In this document: positions 24,622-33,285 of the stretch, piece after piece
Layout: each line of letters opens with the position of its first letter
Position numbering within the stretch: the first letter of the stretch is position 1
Assembly (NCBI RefSeq): GCF_026130165.1
Contig: NZ_JAIHOM010000027.1
Span: 1-49,462, forward strand
Direction: 5' to 3'
Source: Spirulina subsalsa FACHB-351
Lineage (GTDB): Bacteria > Cyanobacteriota > Cyanobacteriia > Cyanobacteriales > Spirulinaceae
Length of the DNA: 49,462 bases
Position numbers and translations under genes: made by a program
The notes under the pieces: model-generated
Told to the model about the DNA's origin: nothing
The model's database searches: none
Seen by the model: only the letters and a program-made list of their open reading frames with translations

Positions 24622-25863
24622 ATGAATGGGAGTGTCAATAATCAACTCCAGATTTTAGTGATTGGTGGCGGTGCGGCGGGTTTTTTTGGGGCGATTACGG
24701 CGGCTGGGTGTGGGGCTAAGGTGACGCTTTTGGAGGCGGGACGAGTGCCTTTGGGGAAGGTGCGGATTTCCGGTGGGGGGCGCTGTAATGTGACCCATCA
24801 TTGTTTTGATGCGGCTTTGTTTTGTCAAAATTACCCTCGCGGGGGGAAGGCTCTACGGGGGGCTTTGACACGGTTTGGGGCGAAGGATACGGTGGCTTGG
24901 TTTGAGTCGCGGGGGGTCCGGTTGAAGGCGGAAGCCGATGGGCGAATGTTCCCGGTGACGGATGATTCGGGGACGATTGTGGATTGTTTACTGGAGGCGG
25001 CACGGAAGGCGGGAGTCCTGTTGCGGACGGGCTGCCCGGTGCAGGGGGTGCAACGGTTGGAGTTGGGGGGGTTTGAGGTGGGGTTGAAGTCGGGGGAGGG
25101 GTTACGGTGCGATCGCCTCCTCATCGCTACCGGAAGTCATCCCACGGGCTACCGTTGGGCCCAAAGCCTTGGCCATCAAATCATTCCCCCGGTTCCCTCT
25201 CTCTTTACCTTTAACCTCCAAGACCCTCGTTTACAAGGTTTAGCTGGATTAAGTGTCGATCCCGTCACCGTCCATTTACAAACCCCCGGCAAGCTAAAAT
25301 TCAGCCAAACTGGCCCTCTCTTAATCACCCACTGGGGACTTAGTGGCCCCGCTATTCTCAAACTCTCCGCTTGGGGGGCGCGAGTATTACAAGAACATCA
25401 GTATAAACTCCCTTTACGGATTAACTGGCTCCCCGAATTTAACCCCGAAACCCTTCGTCAACACCTATTAGCGACTAAACAAGCCACCCCCAAGCGCAAA
25501 ATCACCAATTCTTGTCCCGTTTCCCTCCCTAAGCGACTCTGGCAACGTTTTTTAACAACGGTGGGCATCGAAGAGCAACGCATTTGGGCGGAGTTACCCA
25601 AGACCGCCCTCAATGCCTTAGTACAGGAATTAACCGGGGGAGAATATCACATTTTGGGGAAAGGGGTTTTTAAGGAAGAATTTGTCACTTGTGGCGGGAT
25701 TAAATTAGGGGAAATTAATTTTAAAACTATGGAAAGTCGTTGCTGTCCGGGGCTATATTTTGCCGGGGAGATTCTGGATATTGATGGCATTACTGGAGGG
25801 TTTAATTTCCAAAATGCCTGGACTACAGGTTGGTTAGCTGGACAAGGAATCGGGAATCCCTAA
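24622..25863 (+). CDS. NAD(P)/FAD-dependent oxidoreductase, BaiN/HI0933 family
   Basis: This 413-aa flavoprotein begins with a Rossmann FAD-binding motif (LVIGGGAAGFFGAITAAGCG), then the family signature GKVRISGGGRCNVTH, and ends with GLYFAGEILDIDGITGGFNFQNAWTTGWLAG in outline, the second FAD-contacting region. Members of this family are often annotated as aminoacetone oxidase-like or BaiN; the substrate in cyanobacteria is unknown. The ATG at 24622 follows AAGGAG by 7 bases. Codon use changes sharply at about 25090-25110: G-rich before the HIP1 octamer, C-ending afterwards. Confidence 0.88.
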   Translation: MNGSVNNQLQILVIGGGAAGFFGAITAAGCGAKVTLLEAGRVPLGKVRISGGGRCNVTHHCFDAALFCQNYPRGGKALRGALTRFGAKDTVAWFESRGVRLKAEADGRMFPVTDDSGTIVDCLLEAARKAGVLLRTGCPVQGVQRLELGGFEVGLKSGEGLRCDRLLIATGSHPTGYRWAQSLGHQIIPPVPSLFTFNLQDPRLQGLAGLSVDPVTVHLQTPGKLKFSQTGPLLITHWGLSGPAILKLSAWGARVLQEHQYKLPLRINWLPEFNPETLRQHLLATKQATPKRKITNSCPVSLPKRLWQRFLTTVGIEEQRIWAELPKTALNALVQELTGGEYHILGKGVFKEEFVTCGGIKLGEINFKTMESRCCPGLYFAGEILDIDGITGGFNFQNAWTTGWLAGQGIGNP

Positions 25864-26005
25864 AATTCCCTGCTGTCCCATCCCTGCCCAACGGCATCCT
25901 AAATTTAAGAATTCTCCGTCTAATCGGGGTTAGACTTGCTTCCTCCCTTGCAGGGAGGGGATGAATAGCAACCAATAAACAAACTGAGCGATCGCGAATT
26001 CTCGG

Positions 26006-26623
26006 ATGAGCAGCTACAATATTATCGGCCGTAACCTTAAACGCCAACAACAAAAACTATCCCGCAAGCAAAAGGGGAGTCAGAATAGAACTAAAGCTAA
26101 ACAAAAAGTAGCTAAGGTTTATAGCAAGACGGCCCGTTGCCGTGAGGACTTTCTACACAAACTATCCCGCAAGATAGTCAACGAAAACCAAGTTATTGCT
26201 GTAGAGAATCTGAATGTAAAAGGGATGGTACGAAACCCCAAACTAGCCAAGGCGATTAGTGATGTGGGCTGGGGAATGTTTAGCACAATGCTTAAATATA
26301 AAGCGGAGTGGGAAGGAAAAACCTATATTGAGGTTGACCGTTTCTTTGCATCCTCTAAAACCTGCCACGTTTGCCTCAACCGAGTAGATAGTTTGTCGTT
26401 GGATATTCGTCAATGGCAATGTCAACATTGTGAGACTTGCCATGATCGAGATGTCAACGCAGCCCAAAATATCAGAAATGAAGCCTTGCGGATCTTGTCG
26501 TTGGGAACCAGCGATACTGCCTGGGGAGGGAGTGTAAGACAACCTGGCAAAACATCGGTTTTGTTAGATGCAGTTCCCGTTGAATCAGGAAGCCCCATCC
26601 TCGCCAACGGCAGGGTGGGGTAG
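26006..26623 (+). pseudogene. tnpB: TnpB C-terminal fragment (IS200/IS605-type), 5'-truncated
   Basis: This 205-aa frame covers the second half of TnpB: NLKRQQQKLSRKQKGSQNRT, the RuvC Glu motif VIAVENLNVKGM, a four-cysteine zinc finger (CHVC and CQHC), and the last RuvC motif HDRDVNAAQNI. The N-terminal half including the first RuvC Asp is missing, so it is inactive. The C-terminus is of the kind seen in cyanobacterial TnpB, and CCCC/GGGG hairpin arms overlap the stop near 26593-26622, as for an IS605 right end. A second hairpin (CCTCCC/GGGAGG, about 25940-25957) lies before it. No TnpA is present. Confidence 0.85.
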
Positions 26624-26768
26624 TTCACAGGTATTGTTAACGATGGAGTGAGATGGACTGGAATTGAGTGGTGAGGTGGCCGATTGACCTGAGCATTAAA
26701 CAAATTGAGTAGGGAATAAGAAATCGGGACGGGTTTTTAACAAAATGTTTCTCTCCCACGCAAAACAT

Positions 26769-28484
26769 TCAAATTCCTAAAGCGGCTTGCACAAAGGACT
26801 GTAAGGAATTTCGTACCTCTCCTAACTTTTGGCCCCAAGGTTGTTGACGAGCGAGAAAAACTCGGGCGCAGTTGCGGCCGGGCATCCCGGAAATGGAGCC
26901 TCCCGGATGGGTGCCGGCCCCGGTTAAATATAAGCCCTCAATGGGGGTTTTATAGTCTGCTAACTCCGGTAAAGGTCGTAAGAATACCATTTGATCTAAG
27001 GTCATGTCCAAATGGTAATAATTGCCCTTATAAGCCCCTAAACGTTCTCCCAGTTCGGCGGGACTTTCTACACGACGGGCGAGGATGGAGGATTTTAAAT
27101 TCGGGGCATAGGTGGCGAGTTTATCAATTACGCGGTCGGCTACTTGGTTTTTCAGGGTATCGGTCCATCCGGTGCCGTTTAAGCCTGTTCCGGCGGCGTT
27201 GCGGATTTGGTAGGGGGCGAAAAACTCAATCCAGAGGGTGTGATGGCCTTCGGGGGCCATAGTGGGGTCGAGGACGGTGGGACAGACCACGTAGAGGGAG
27301 GGGTCTTGGTCGGGAATTTCGCCGAATAAGCAGAGGGAGTGGGCTTGTTCTACATGATCTACGGAGTCGGCGATCAGGATGGAGCCAATCAGGTAGTTGT
27401 CTTGATGACCATAGCCCTCAAAACGGGGGGCTTGGGAGAGGGCGCAATCAATTTTGAGGATGGTTTCATTGTTGTTCACAATACGGCGGGCAATGCGTTG
27501 ACGGAGTTGGGGGTCAGTGTCTTGTGGGTCAATGAGTTGGAGAAAGAGGCGTTGTGCGTCAAGGTTGGAAATGACACCTTGGGTGGCGCGGTATTCTTTG
27601 CCTCCGGCCACGGCGACTCCGACGGCTTTTCCGTTGTCGATGAGTAGGCGTTCCACGGCTTGGTCGGTGTAGATTTTCCCGCCGAGGGCTAACACTAATT
27701 TAACGAGGGCGGCGGTGAGGGCACCTGTTCCTCCTTTGGGGCGAGACATTCCGGGGGCGTGGCGCATGGCCATCATCATGGATCCGACGGCGATGCCTTT
27801 CTGGGAGGGGGGCGCGCCGATTTCGGCGGCGAGACGGGCGAGGGGGGCTTTGACGACTTCATGATCAAACCACTCGTTGAGGAGGTCGCTGGGGGAGGTG
27901 ATCATGGTGCGGATAAAGTCGAGAACTTTGTTTTTGGAGCCGAGGAGGGCGCGTAGGTCTTTCAAGTTGTCTGACTCGAAGTTGCGGGCAATTTCTAAGA
28001 GGGCCATTGGGGGGGCGTTGAAGAGGGGTGCGATCGCCCGGGCTAGTTGTTGCCAATAGCGGGTAAACTCGGCGTACTGTTGGGCATCATGGTCACTATA
28101 GCGGGCAATTTCGGCACAGGTGGCGGCGACAGACTGATGGGCGAGAAAATAGTCCCCATTGGCTTGGGGGCAGAAGACGACGGGATCACAGGGTAGGTAT
28201 TCTAAACCGTAGCGGGTGAGTTCTAATTCTTGCACCACTGGACCGAGGTGAATAAATTCATGGTCAATGGCACAGAGGTTAAATTTAAAGCCCGGTGCTT
28301 CCTTGGGCATCACTTCCTCGGTGGTGGCAGCCCCTCCGGGAACCGGGCGTTTTTCTAACAAGACCACCCGATATCCGGCTTTTAGTAAATAGGCCGCACA
28401 AACTAGACCATTATGACCCGCCCCAATAATCACCACATCGTAGGTTTCCATGACCTGACTTTCTGCTACAGTTGCGCTTTTCAT
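26769..28484 (-). CDS. crtO: Beta-carotene ketolase CrtO
   Basis: This 571-aa protein has the FAD dinucleotide-binding motif DVVIIGAGHNGLVCAAYLL, EKRPVPGGAATTEEVMP, CAIDHEFIHLGPVVQEL, and the C-terminal LYLTGAGTHPGGSISGMPG. These blocks match cyanobacterial CrtO, a phytoene-desaturase-like enzyme that adds a 4-keto group to beta-carotene to give echinenone (and canthaxanthin in some species), pigments needed by the orange carotenoid protein. The ATG at 28484 gives 11 residues before the family N-terminus; the internal ATG at 28451 (METYDVV) is a good alternative. It is an orphan here with no other carotenoid genes. Confidence 0.94.
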   Translation of the reverse strand: MKSATVAESQVMETYDVVIIGAGHNGLVCAAYLLKAGYRVVLLEKRPVPGGAATTEEVMPKEAPGFKFNLCAIDHEFIHLGPVVQELELTRYGLEYLPCDPVVFCPQANGDYFLAHQSVAATCAEIARYSDHDAQQYAEFTRYWQQLARAIAPLFNAPPMALLEIARNFESDNLKDLRALLGSKNKVLDFIRTMITSPSDLLNEWFDHEVVKAPLARLAAEIGAPPSQKGIAVGSMMMAMRHAPGMSRPKGGTGALTAALVKLVLALGGKIYTDQAVERLLIDNGKAVGVAVAGGKEYRATQGVISNLDAQRLFLQLIDPQDTDPQLRQRIARRIVNNNETILKIDCALSQAPRFEGYGHQDNYLIGSILIADSVDHVEQAHSLCLFGEIPDQDPSLYVVCPTVLDPTMAPEGHHTLWIEFFAPYQIRNAAGTGLNGTGWTDTLKNQVADRVIDKLATYAPNLKSSILARRVESPAELGERLGAYKGNYYHLDMTLDQMVFLRPLPELADYKTPIEGLYLTGAGTHPGGSISGMPGRNCARVFLARQQPWGQKLGEVRNSLQSFVQAALGI

Positions 28485-28992
28485 TGACGCTTCACAGCAA
28501 TGTGCTACCTAAGTAGTCTTACCCTCGCTCTGCGTCCGTTTAGAGTCTCCTAATGCCCTGTGGCGACTATGTTTCATGGTACTCAAGCCAAAAGCTTGTT
28601 GTCTTCAGGGATGTAGTTAAACATTGCCCATCGGAACTGTCGCCCCCCGGAACTGTCTAACTGCGCTCTCATCGTAGCTATTTCAACGGGTCTTGAGCCT
28701 ATAGACTTCTCTATTTTAGAACAAAGCCATCCTAGTTGATAATTGTACAGGATCAACCCGGTTTTTTGGACAGTCGCCAAAACTCGGTTTCTGGGGTGCA
28801 GGTGATCATGAGACTCTATCCCTTGCCTCCTAACCAAAACCATAATAAACCCGCCACACCCCACCAGCCGACTTTAACAAGAGAGCGATCGCTTTATTAC
28901 AATCGTGGATTCCTCGGGGGGTCAGAGATGATGGAAAGAGACGATCAGGCTATACTATCAGAACTGATCTAATTTCCATTTGCCCTGGAGTT
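28485..28992. other. Intergenic region between crtO and the STAS gene
   Basis: This 508-base region separates divergent crtO and the STAS gene. Short frames on both strands (28583-28864 minus, 28736-28972 plus) show no family features. It should contain both promoters; a TATACT hexamer near 28951 upstream of the STAS gene has no clear -35. CTGGAG, four bases before the ATG at 28993, is a good ribosome site. Confidence 0.45.
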
Positions 28993-29319
28993 ATGAGTCC
29001 CAATATTAAAATTGTTCAACCGTCTGGAATTTTGGATAGCACCAAAGTGGCCGAGTTTCGCCAAGAAATCAATGAGAGTGTCAGAAATGGCGCTCAGATT
29101 ATTTTGATTGATTTTAAGGATGTGACGTTTATGGATAGCTCTGGCTTAGGGGCGCTCGTTCTCGCGTTGAAAACTGTGCGGGCTGAACATAGGAAGCTAT
29201 TTATCTGTTCGATTAATGAACAGATTAAGATGCTGTTTGAGTTAACCAGTATGGATCGGGTGTTTGATATTTTTGCCGATCGGGACGCTTTCCATCAGGC
29301 TACGGCTGCTGAGTCTTGA
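28993..29319 (+). CDS. STAS-domain anti-sigma factor antagonist
   Basis: This 108-aa protein is a single STAS domain: IKIVQPSGILDSTKVAEFRQ, then ILIDFKDVTFMDSSGLGALV with the DSSG motif whose serine is the phosphorylation site in SpoIIAA/RsbV proteins. Unphosphorylated antagonists bind the kinase/anti-sigma partner. The convergent neighbour at 29337 is a SpoIIE-type phosphatase and an RsbW-like kinase is at 31063, so a partner-switching set is likely. The intended target of the kinase is not visible here. Confidence 0.92.
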   Translation: MSPNIKIVQPSGILDSTKVAEFRQEINESVRNGAQIILIDFKDVTFMDSSGLGALVLALKTVRAEHRKLFICSINEQIKMLFELTSMDRVFDIFADRDAFHQATAAES

Positions 29320-29336
29320 GGGTCATGCTCTCCAGC

Positions 29337-30473
29337 CTAAAATTTAATTTCCATCAGAGATAAATCATCCTCAAAATAGGTGAGGGCATTCATCCGTTTT
29401 ATTTTTTCGATCAGCCAATCTAAATTTCGTTCAGGCTGGGCAAAGTAGGACTGTAACTGCTCAATGAAGCGGTCAATGCCCCATAGATTCCCATCGGGGG
29501 CGTTAATCTCGTAAATGCCATCGCTGAAGATGTAGAGACAGGAGTCTGGTTCAATTTGACAGGTGGCATCAGTATATTCAACATCGGGGAACATTCCGGC
29601 TGGAAAACCGGGGGTTTTGAGCTTTTGTACCAAAATTTCCCCTAGGGTCGTGCTACTGAGCAGAAGGGCTGGGGGGTGTCCGGCACTGGCATAGATTAAC
29701 TGCTGCGATCGCCGATTATAAACCCCGTACCAAATGGTGAAGTATTTATCATTGCGGGCGGTCATTTGAAAGGTTTCATTCAGACCGCGCAGGACTTCAC
29801 TCGGCTGATGATAATTGACCTGAATCAACCCCTTAGAACGCAGTAAATTAATAACTGCCAGGGAGGGCAAAGCTGCCCGCAAACCATGCCCCGACACATC
29901 CAACAAATAGACGGCTAAATGATCCTCATCCAGCCAAAAATAGTCAAAACTATCTCCCCCCAACTGGCTAGAAGGAATAAAACGCACATCCACCGCTAAT
30001 CTCCCATCCTCAAAGGGTTCTGGTAAGAGAGAACATACATACTCTGCGGCTTCTGCTAATTCGGCTTCTAGAATGCGCTTTTGATATTGGAGATCACTAC
30101 TTAACTGATGGAGACGCAAACCGGAGCGAATGCGCGCCTTGAGTTCAAACATTTCAATCGGTTTACAGAGAAAATCATCGGCCCCGGCATCCAGACCTTC
30201 TACCCGGTCTTCCACAGATCCTTTAGAAGTAAGCAAAATAAAAAAAGTCGTCGAAAGTTGGGGCGTAGCCTTAATATGACGACAGACCTCTAGACCATTC
30301 ATCTGAGGCATGACCCAATCACAAATGACCATAGCCGGACAAAGTTCTTGGGCTTTGGCGAGTCCTTCCACTCCATTTCCTGCTACGGTCACTTCATACC
30401 CTTGGCGCGTTAAGGTACGTTTGAGGAGGAGTTGAATCGCAGGATCATCATCAACGATTAGAATATGCGTCAT
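29337..30473 (-). CDS. Response regulator with SpoIIE/PP2C phosphatase output (RsbU-like)
   Basis: This 378-aa protein has a receiver domain at 1-120 (ILIVDDDPAIQ, phospho-acceptor D52 in MVICDWVMPQMNG, Lys in LLTSKGS), a helical linker, and a PP2C-like SpoIIE domain from about 150. Metal-binding aspartates are visible in QLGGDSFDYFWLDEDH, LLDVSGHGLRAALPS and FSDGIYEINAPDG. Such proteins dephosphorylate STAS antagonists when activated by phosphorylation of the receiver. Its gene converges with the STAS gene with only 17 bases between, which points to the STAS protein as substrate. Confidence 0.93.
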   Translation of the reverse strand: MTHILIVDDDPAIQLLLKRTLTRQGYEVTVAGNGVEGLAKAQELCPAMVICDWVMPQMNGLEVCRHIKATPQLSTTFFILLTSKGSVEDRVEGLDAGADDFLCKPIEMFELKARIRSGLRLHQLSSDLQYQKRILEAELAEAAEYVCSLLPEPFEDGRLAVDVRFIPSSQLGGDSFDYFWLDEDHLAVYLLDVSGHGLRAALPSLAVINLLRSKGLIQVNYHQPSEVLRGLNETFQMTARNDKYFTIWYGVYNRRSQQLIYASAGHPPALLLSSTTLGEILVQKLKTPGFPAGMFPDVEYTDATCQIEPDSCLYIFSDGIYEINAPDGNLWGIDRFIEQLQSYFAQPERNLDWLIEKIKRMNALTYFEDDLSLMEIKF

Positions 30474-30850
30474 GGTACGGTGATCACTTCAGGAACGTTA
30501 GACGACAGCAGGTTCTTATAGCAATCCTATGTTAGTTTTGACGACTTGACCAAAATTCATGGGATACAAGCCCCGCCCCTTTCTCGTTTCGAGACGCTGT
30601 GGGAACGACTCGGTTTGGGGCAAACCTTTTAAGGCGGCTTGGTCTTAGCCTATGGCTTGCCCCCAGTGCTATCATACCCCCATGCTAAACATCACCAGAG
30701 AACCCCTCAAAGACAAGGAACACAACAAGGGGGCAGGGATAGGCTACCGGAAATTTGGGGTTAGAACCTCCCCCTTCTAAGGGGACTTTAGATTAGTTCA
30801 CTGAATCCTATGATATATATGTTATCATAGAAGTCCATCGGAGACAGAAA
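30474..30850. other. Intergenic region ending in an IS605-like left end
   Basis: This 377-base region precedes the TnpB remnant. I see no gene. The last part has the inverted repeat TATGATA/TATCATA at 30809-30829, 22 bases before the TnpB-derived ATG, as in left ends of IS200/IS605 elements. The segment 30560-30680 is G/C-rich without recognisable features. Confidence 0.5.
30809..30829 (+). repeat. Inverted repeat at candidate IS605-type left end
   Basis: TATGATA and TATCATA form a perfect 7-bp stem around a 7-base A/T-rich loop, followed by the start of a tnpB-derived frame at 30851. The subterminal hairpin is what IS200/IS605 transposases recognise at the left end. Confidence 0.5.
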
Positions 30851-31059
30851 ATGCTAGTTCTCGAATTTAAGGTTTACGCCAAACCCAATCAATTTCAAGC
30901 CATCGATGAAGCGATTAGAATTTGTCAATTTATTCGCAACAAATCAATTGCCTGGCAAAATTAATTAGCGATGCTTCTTGGTATCAATTCCGATTGTTCT
31001 TAGAATATTTAGGAACGGTGTTTGGTAGAATTACAATTGCTGTCAATCCTGCCTATCTA
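30851..31059 (+). pseudogene. tnpB: TnpB remnant with internal deletion, abutting the RsbW-like gene
   Basis: From 30851 a 37-codon frame encodes MLVLEFKVYAKPNQFQAIDE and on to FIRNKSIAWQN, the standard TnpB N-terminus, before a stop at 30964. In another frame, 30940-31059 encodes CLAKLISDASWYQFRLFLEY and GTVFGRITIAVNPAY, the part of TnpB just before its zinc finger. The intervening sequence and the whole C-terminus are missing. The second segment is in frame with the RsbW-like gene that follows. Confidence 0.8.
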
Positions 31060-31062
31060 GAA

Positions 31063-31545
31063 ATGCTTCTGCTTACCCAAAGGCTTCTCTTGGCTATTCT
31101 CAAACAAGCTTACCGTCAAGTCCCCACGGAATTAAGAATCCTCAAGCGGACTCTGGCCTGGTTTAACTCCCTTTATCTCCCTGAGATTGAACAAAAAGAT
31201 TGGTTACAGTGCGAACTCGCCTTAGCCGAAGGCCTGACCAATGCCATTCGTCATGCTCATCGGGACAAACCCCCAGAAACCCCGATTGATCTTGAAGTCA
31301 CGGTTGATGATCAACAGATTATCCTGCGGATTTGGGATGCTGGCGCGCCCTTTTCCCTCCAGCAGTATCTGAGGGAACAAGCGGACCCCATGAATACCCA
31401 TGCGGGGGGGGGACGGGGTTTAGTGATTTTACAAAAAATCGCCGATGTGTTGGAATATAATCGCACAGAAGACCAGCGTAATTGCTTGTTAATTGTGAAA
31501 CAATATTCAAGGGCTAATGAAACCTGTGATGAGGAAACCTGTTAA
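31063..31545 (+). CDS. RsbW/SpoIIAB-like serine kinase (anti-sigma factor type ATPase)
   Basis: This 160-aa GHKL ATPase has the N-box ALAEGLTNAIRHAHRDK, the G1 box RIWDAGAPF and the G2 box AGGGRGLVILQKIADVLEYN. The family phosphorylates STAS antagonists and binds sigma factors or other targets. The ATG at 31063 is the first after the TnpB-derived segment and gives about 25 residues before conserved sequence; an alternative TTG at 30922 would fuse TnpB-derived residues to its N-terminus. With the STAS protein at 28993 and phosphatase at 29337 it completes a partner-switch set. The sulfurtransferase gene starts 20 bases after its stop. Confidence 0.85.
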   Translation: MLLLTQRLLLAILKQAYRQVPTELRILKRTLAWFNSLYLPEIEQKDWLQCELALAEGLTNAIRHAHRDKPPETPIDLEVTVDDQQIILRIWDAGAPFSLQQYLREQADPMNTHAGGGRGLVILQKIADVLEYNRTEDQRNCLLIVKQYSRANETCDEETC

Positions 31546-31565
31546 ACTGTTATGAGTTATACGTT

Positions 31566-32402
31566 ATGAATCCAGTGGTTTCTGCTGAGTGGTTGGTGAA
31601 CCAGTTGGACAATCCACAAATCGCGATCGCGGATTGTCGGTTTCAATTGGCAAACCCCCAATGGGGGCGGAATCAATATCAAGAAAGTCATATTCTTGGC
31701 GCTTATTATCTCGATCTAAATCTAGATTTATCAGCCCCGGTAGGACAGTCTATGCGGGGAACTCACGGGGGTCGTCATCCCTTGCCTGATTCAGCCTCCT
31801 TTGCCGCCAAAATGGCTCAGATGGGGGTGGAATGGGGGGAAACGTGGGTCATTGCTTATGACGACTCAGCCATGGGTTTTGCAGCCCGTCTGTGGTGGCT
31901 TTTACGCTACTTCGGTCATGAGCAGGTAGCTATTCTCGATGGGGGATGGTCAGGTTGGCTCAATCAGTCTTATCCTGTCACAGCCGATTGTCCGCCCCCC
32001 CAAACTGGGACGTTTATCCCCCAAGCGCAATCCCATTGGGTGGTGGACTATCAAACGGTACTCACTCGGAAGGATCAGCCTACTGTCACCTTAATTGACT
32101 CACGAGATGGCGATCGCTACCGAGGAGAACGGGAGCCCATCGACCCCCAAGCGGGTCACATTCCGGGTGCCGTGAACATCCCTTGGCGAGAAGTTTGTAC
32201 CGCCGACGGTCATATCCGTCCCCTCGCAGAACAACAACAACGCTGGCAAACTATCGGGACTGAACAGGAGATCATAGTCTACTGTGGTTCTGGAGTTACA
32301 GCTTGTGTGAATCTCTTATCGTTAGAATTAGCGGGTATTCCCAACGCTAAACTTTATGTTGGTGGCTGGAGTGATTGGTGTTCTTATCACCTCTCGGCCT
32401 AA
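31566..32402 (+). CDS. Sulfurtransferase, 3-mercaptopyruvate type (tandem rhodanese)
   Basis: This 278-aa protein has two rhodanese domains. The N-terminal one is inactive (ILGAYYLDLNLDLSAPVG, MGVEWGETWVIAYDDS); the C-terminal one holds the active-site loop CGSGVTAC in IIVYCGSGVTACVNLLSLEL. The CGSGVTA loop is typical of mercaptopyruvate sulfurtransferases such as SseA, while thiosulfate enzymes usually have CRKGVT. It transfers sulfane sulfur to thiols or cyanide in the cytoplasm. Probably cotranscribed with the RsbW-like kinase. Confidence 0.9.
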   Translation: MNPVVSAEWLVNQLDNPQIAIADCRFQLANPQWGRNQYQESHILGAYYLDLNLDLSAPVGQSMRGTHGGRHPLPDSASFAAKMAQMGVEWGETWVIAYDDSAMGFAARLWWLLRYFGHEQVAILDGGWSGWLNQSYPVTADCPPPQTGTFIPQAQSHWVVDYQTVLTRKDQPTVTLIDSRDGDRYRGEREPIDPQAGHIPGAVNIPWREVCTADGHIRPLAEQQQRWQTIGTEQEIIVYCGSGVTACVNLLSLELAGIPNAKLYVGGWSDWCSYHLSA

Positions 32403-32605
32403 CATCTTAACTTCTTATTAGATTCGCTCAACTAAACCCATTCCTGAGATCATTAAGATCGAGCTTATTCAGTCCCTCGTGATAGAACATTTTGGGGAGA
32501 GTTGCCCCTTGTTTTATTCACAGGTAGAACTCTGCTGTATAATGTTTCTTTTATCCCTAAAATCTAAACTCTAATCTCCTAATCTTCTTATTAGGTATTA
32601 TTTTT

Positions 32606-33124
32606 ATGCGTTTAACAGAGAATCGTCTGTCTATTTTTGTAGACGGGAATAATATGTTCTATGCTCAACAAAAGAATGGTTGGTTCTTTGACCCCAGACG
32701 AGTTTTAGAATATTTCAAAAACCGCAATAATGTCACCTTAGTAAATGCGTTTTGGTACACCGGATTAAAAGATCCCCAAGATCAGCGAGGTTTTCGGGAT
32801 GCCTTAATTAGCCTAGGGTATACCGTCCGCACAAAAATTTTAAAGGAATATTATGATGACGTATCCGGTCGTTACTCCCAAAAAGCGAATTTAGATATAG
32901 AAATTGTGGTAGATATGTTTAACACCTGCGAACAGTATAATCGGGTTGTTTTATTTAGTGGTGATGGTGATTTTGAGCGAGCCATAGAGTTATTAAGGTC
33001 AAAAAACACTCATATCACTGTTGTTTCTACCGAGGGCATGATTGCCCGAGAATTACGAAATGCAACAGATTGTTATATTGATTTAAATGATATTCGTGAA
33101 GATATCGAAAAGATGGATTATTAA
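32606..33124 (+). CDS. NYN domain (LabA/DUF88) putative ribonuclease
   Basis: This 172-aa protein is a single NYN/PIN-like domain: LSIFVDGNNMFYAQQ (first acidic site), KANLDIEIVVDMFNTC and VVLFSGDGDFERAIELL, followed by VVSTEGMIARELRNATDCYI. The conserved aspartates fit a metal-dependent RNase fold. LabA, a member in Synechococcus, affects circadian output. There is a leader of about 200 bases with A/T-rich sequence before it; no clear promoter. Confidence 0.88.
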   Translation: MRLTENRLSIFVDGNNMFYAQQKNGWFFDPRRVLEYFKNRNNVTLVNAFWYTGLKDPQDQRGFRDALISLGYTVRTKILKEYYDDVSGRYSQKANLDIEIVVDMFNTCEQYNRVVLFSGDGDFERAIELLRSKNTHITVVSTEGMIARELRNATDCYIDLNDIREDIEKMDY

Positions 33125-33186
33125 TCCCCAACCTTGATCCGTTAAGCTTCCTATTACCGATTCCCTGACCTGTATTCATTCAGTCG

Positions 33187-33240
33187 AAAAAAAACATCTT
33201 GATCGCTCGTGGTTTTTCAGGATAGCGAGCGCTCAAGATG
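33187..33240 (-). terminator. Intrinsic terminator of the ECF sigma / Spy-like operon
   Basis: Two 15-base arms (33195-33209 and 33226-33240) pair with a single mismatch around a 16-base loop. On the minus strand the stem is followed directly by a run of eight T (33187-33194). It lies 46 bases after the stop of the Spy-like gene at 33286. The stem is long for a terminator and may also protect the 3' end. Confidence 0.85.
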
Positions 33241-33285
33241 GTTTGGGATACTACTGTGGGTGATGTTGTGCCGAAACAATGGACT

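Noticed and set aside
28583-28972. Two small overlapping frames in the crtO-STAS intergenic region
   Set aside because: They overlap each other on opposite strands, have no ribosome sites and no recognisable sequence.
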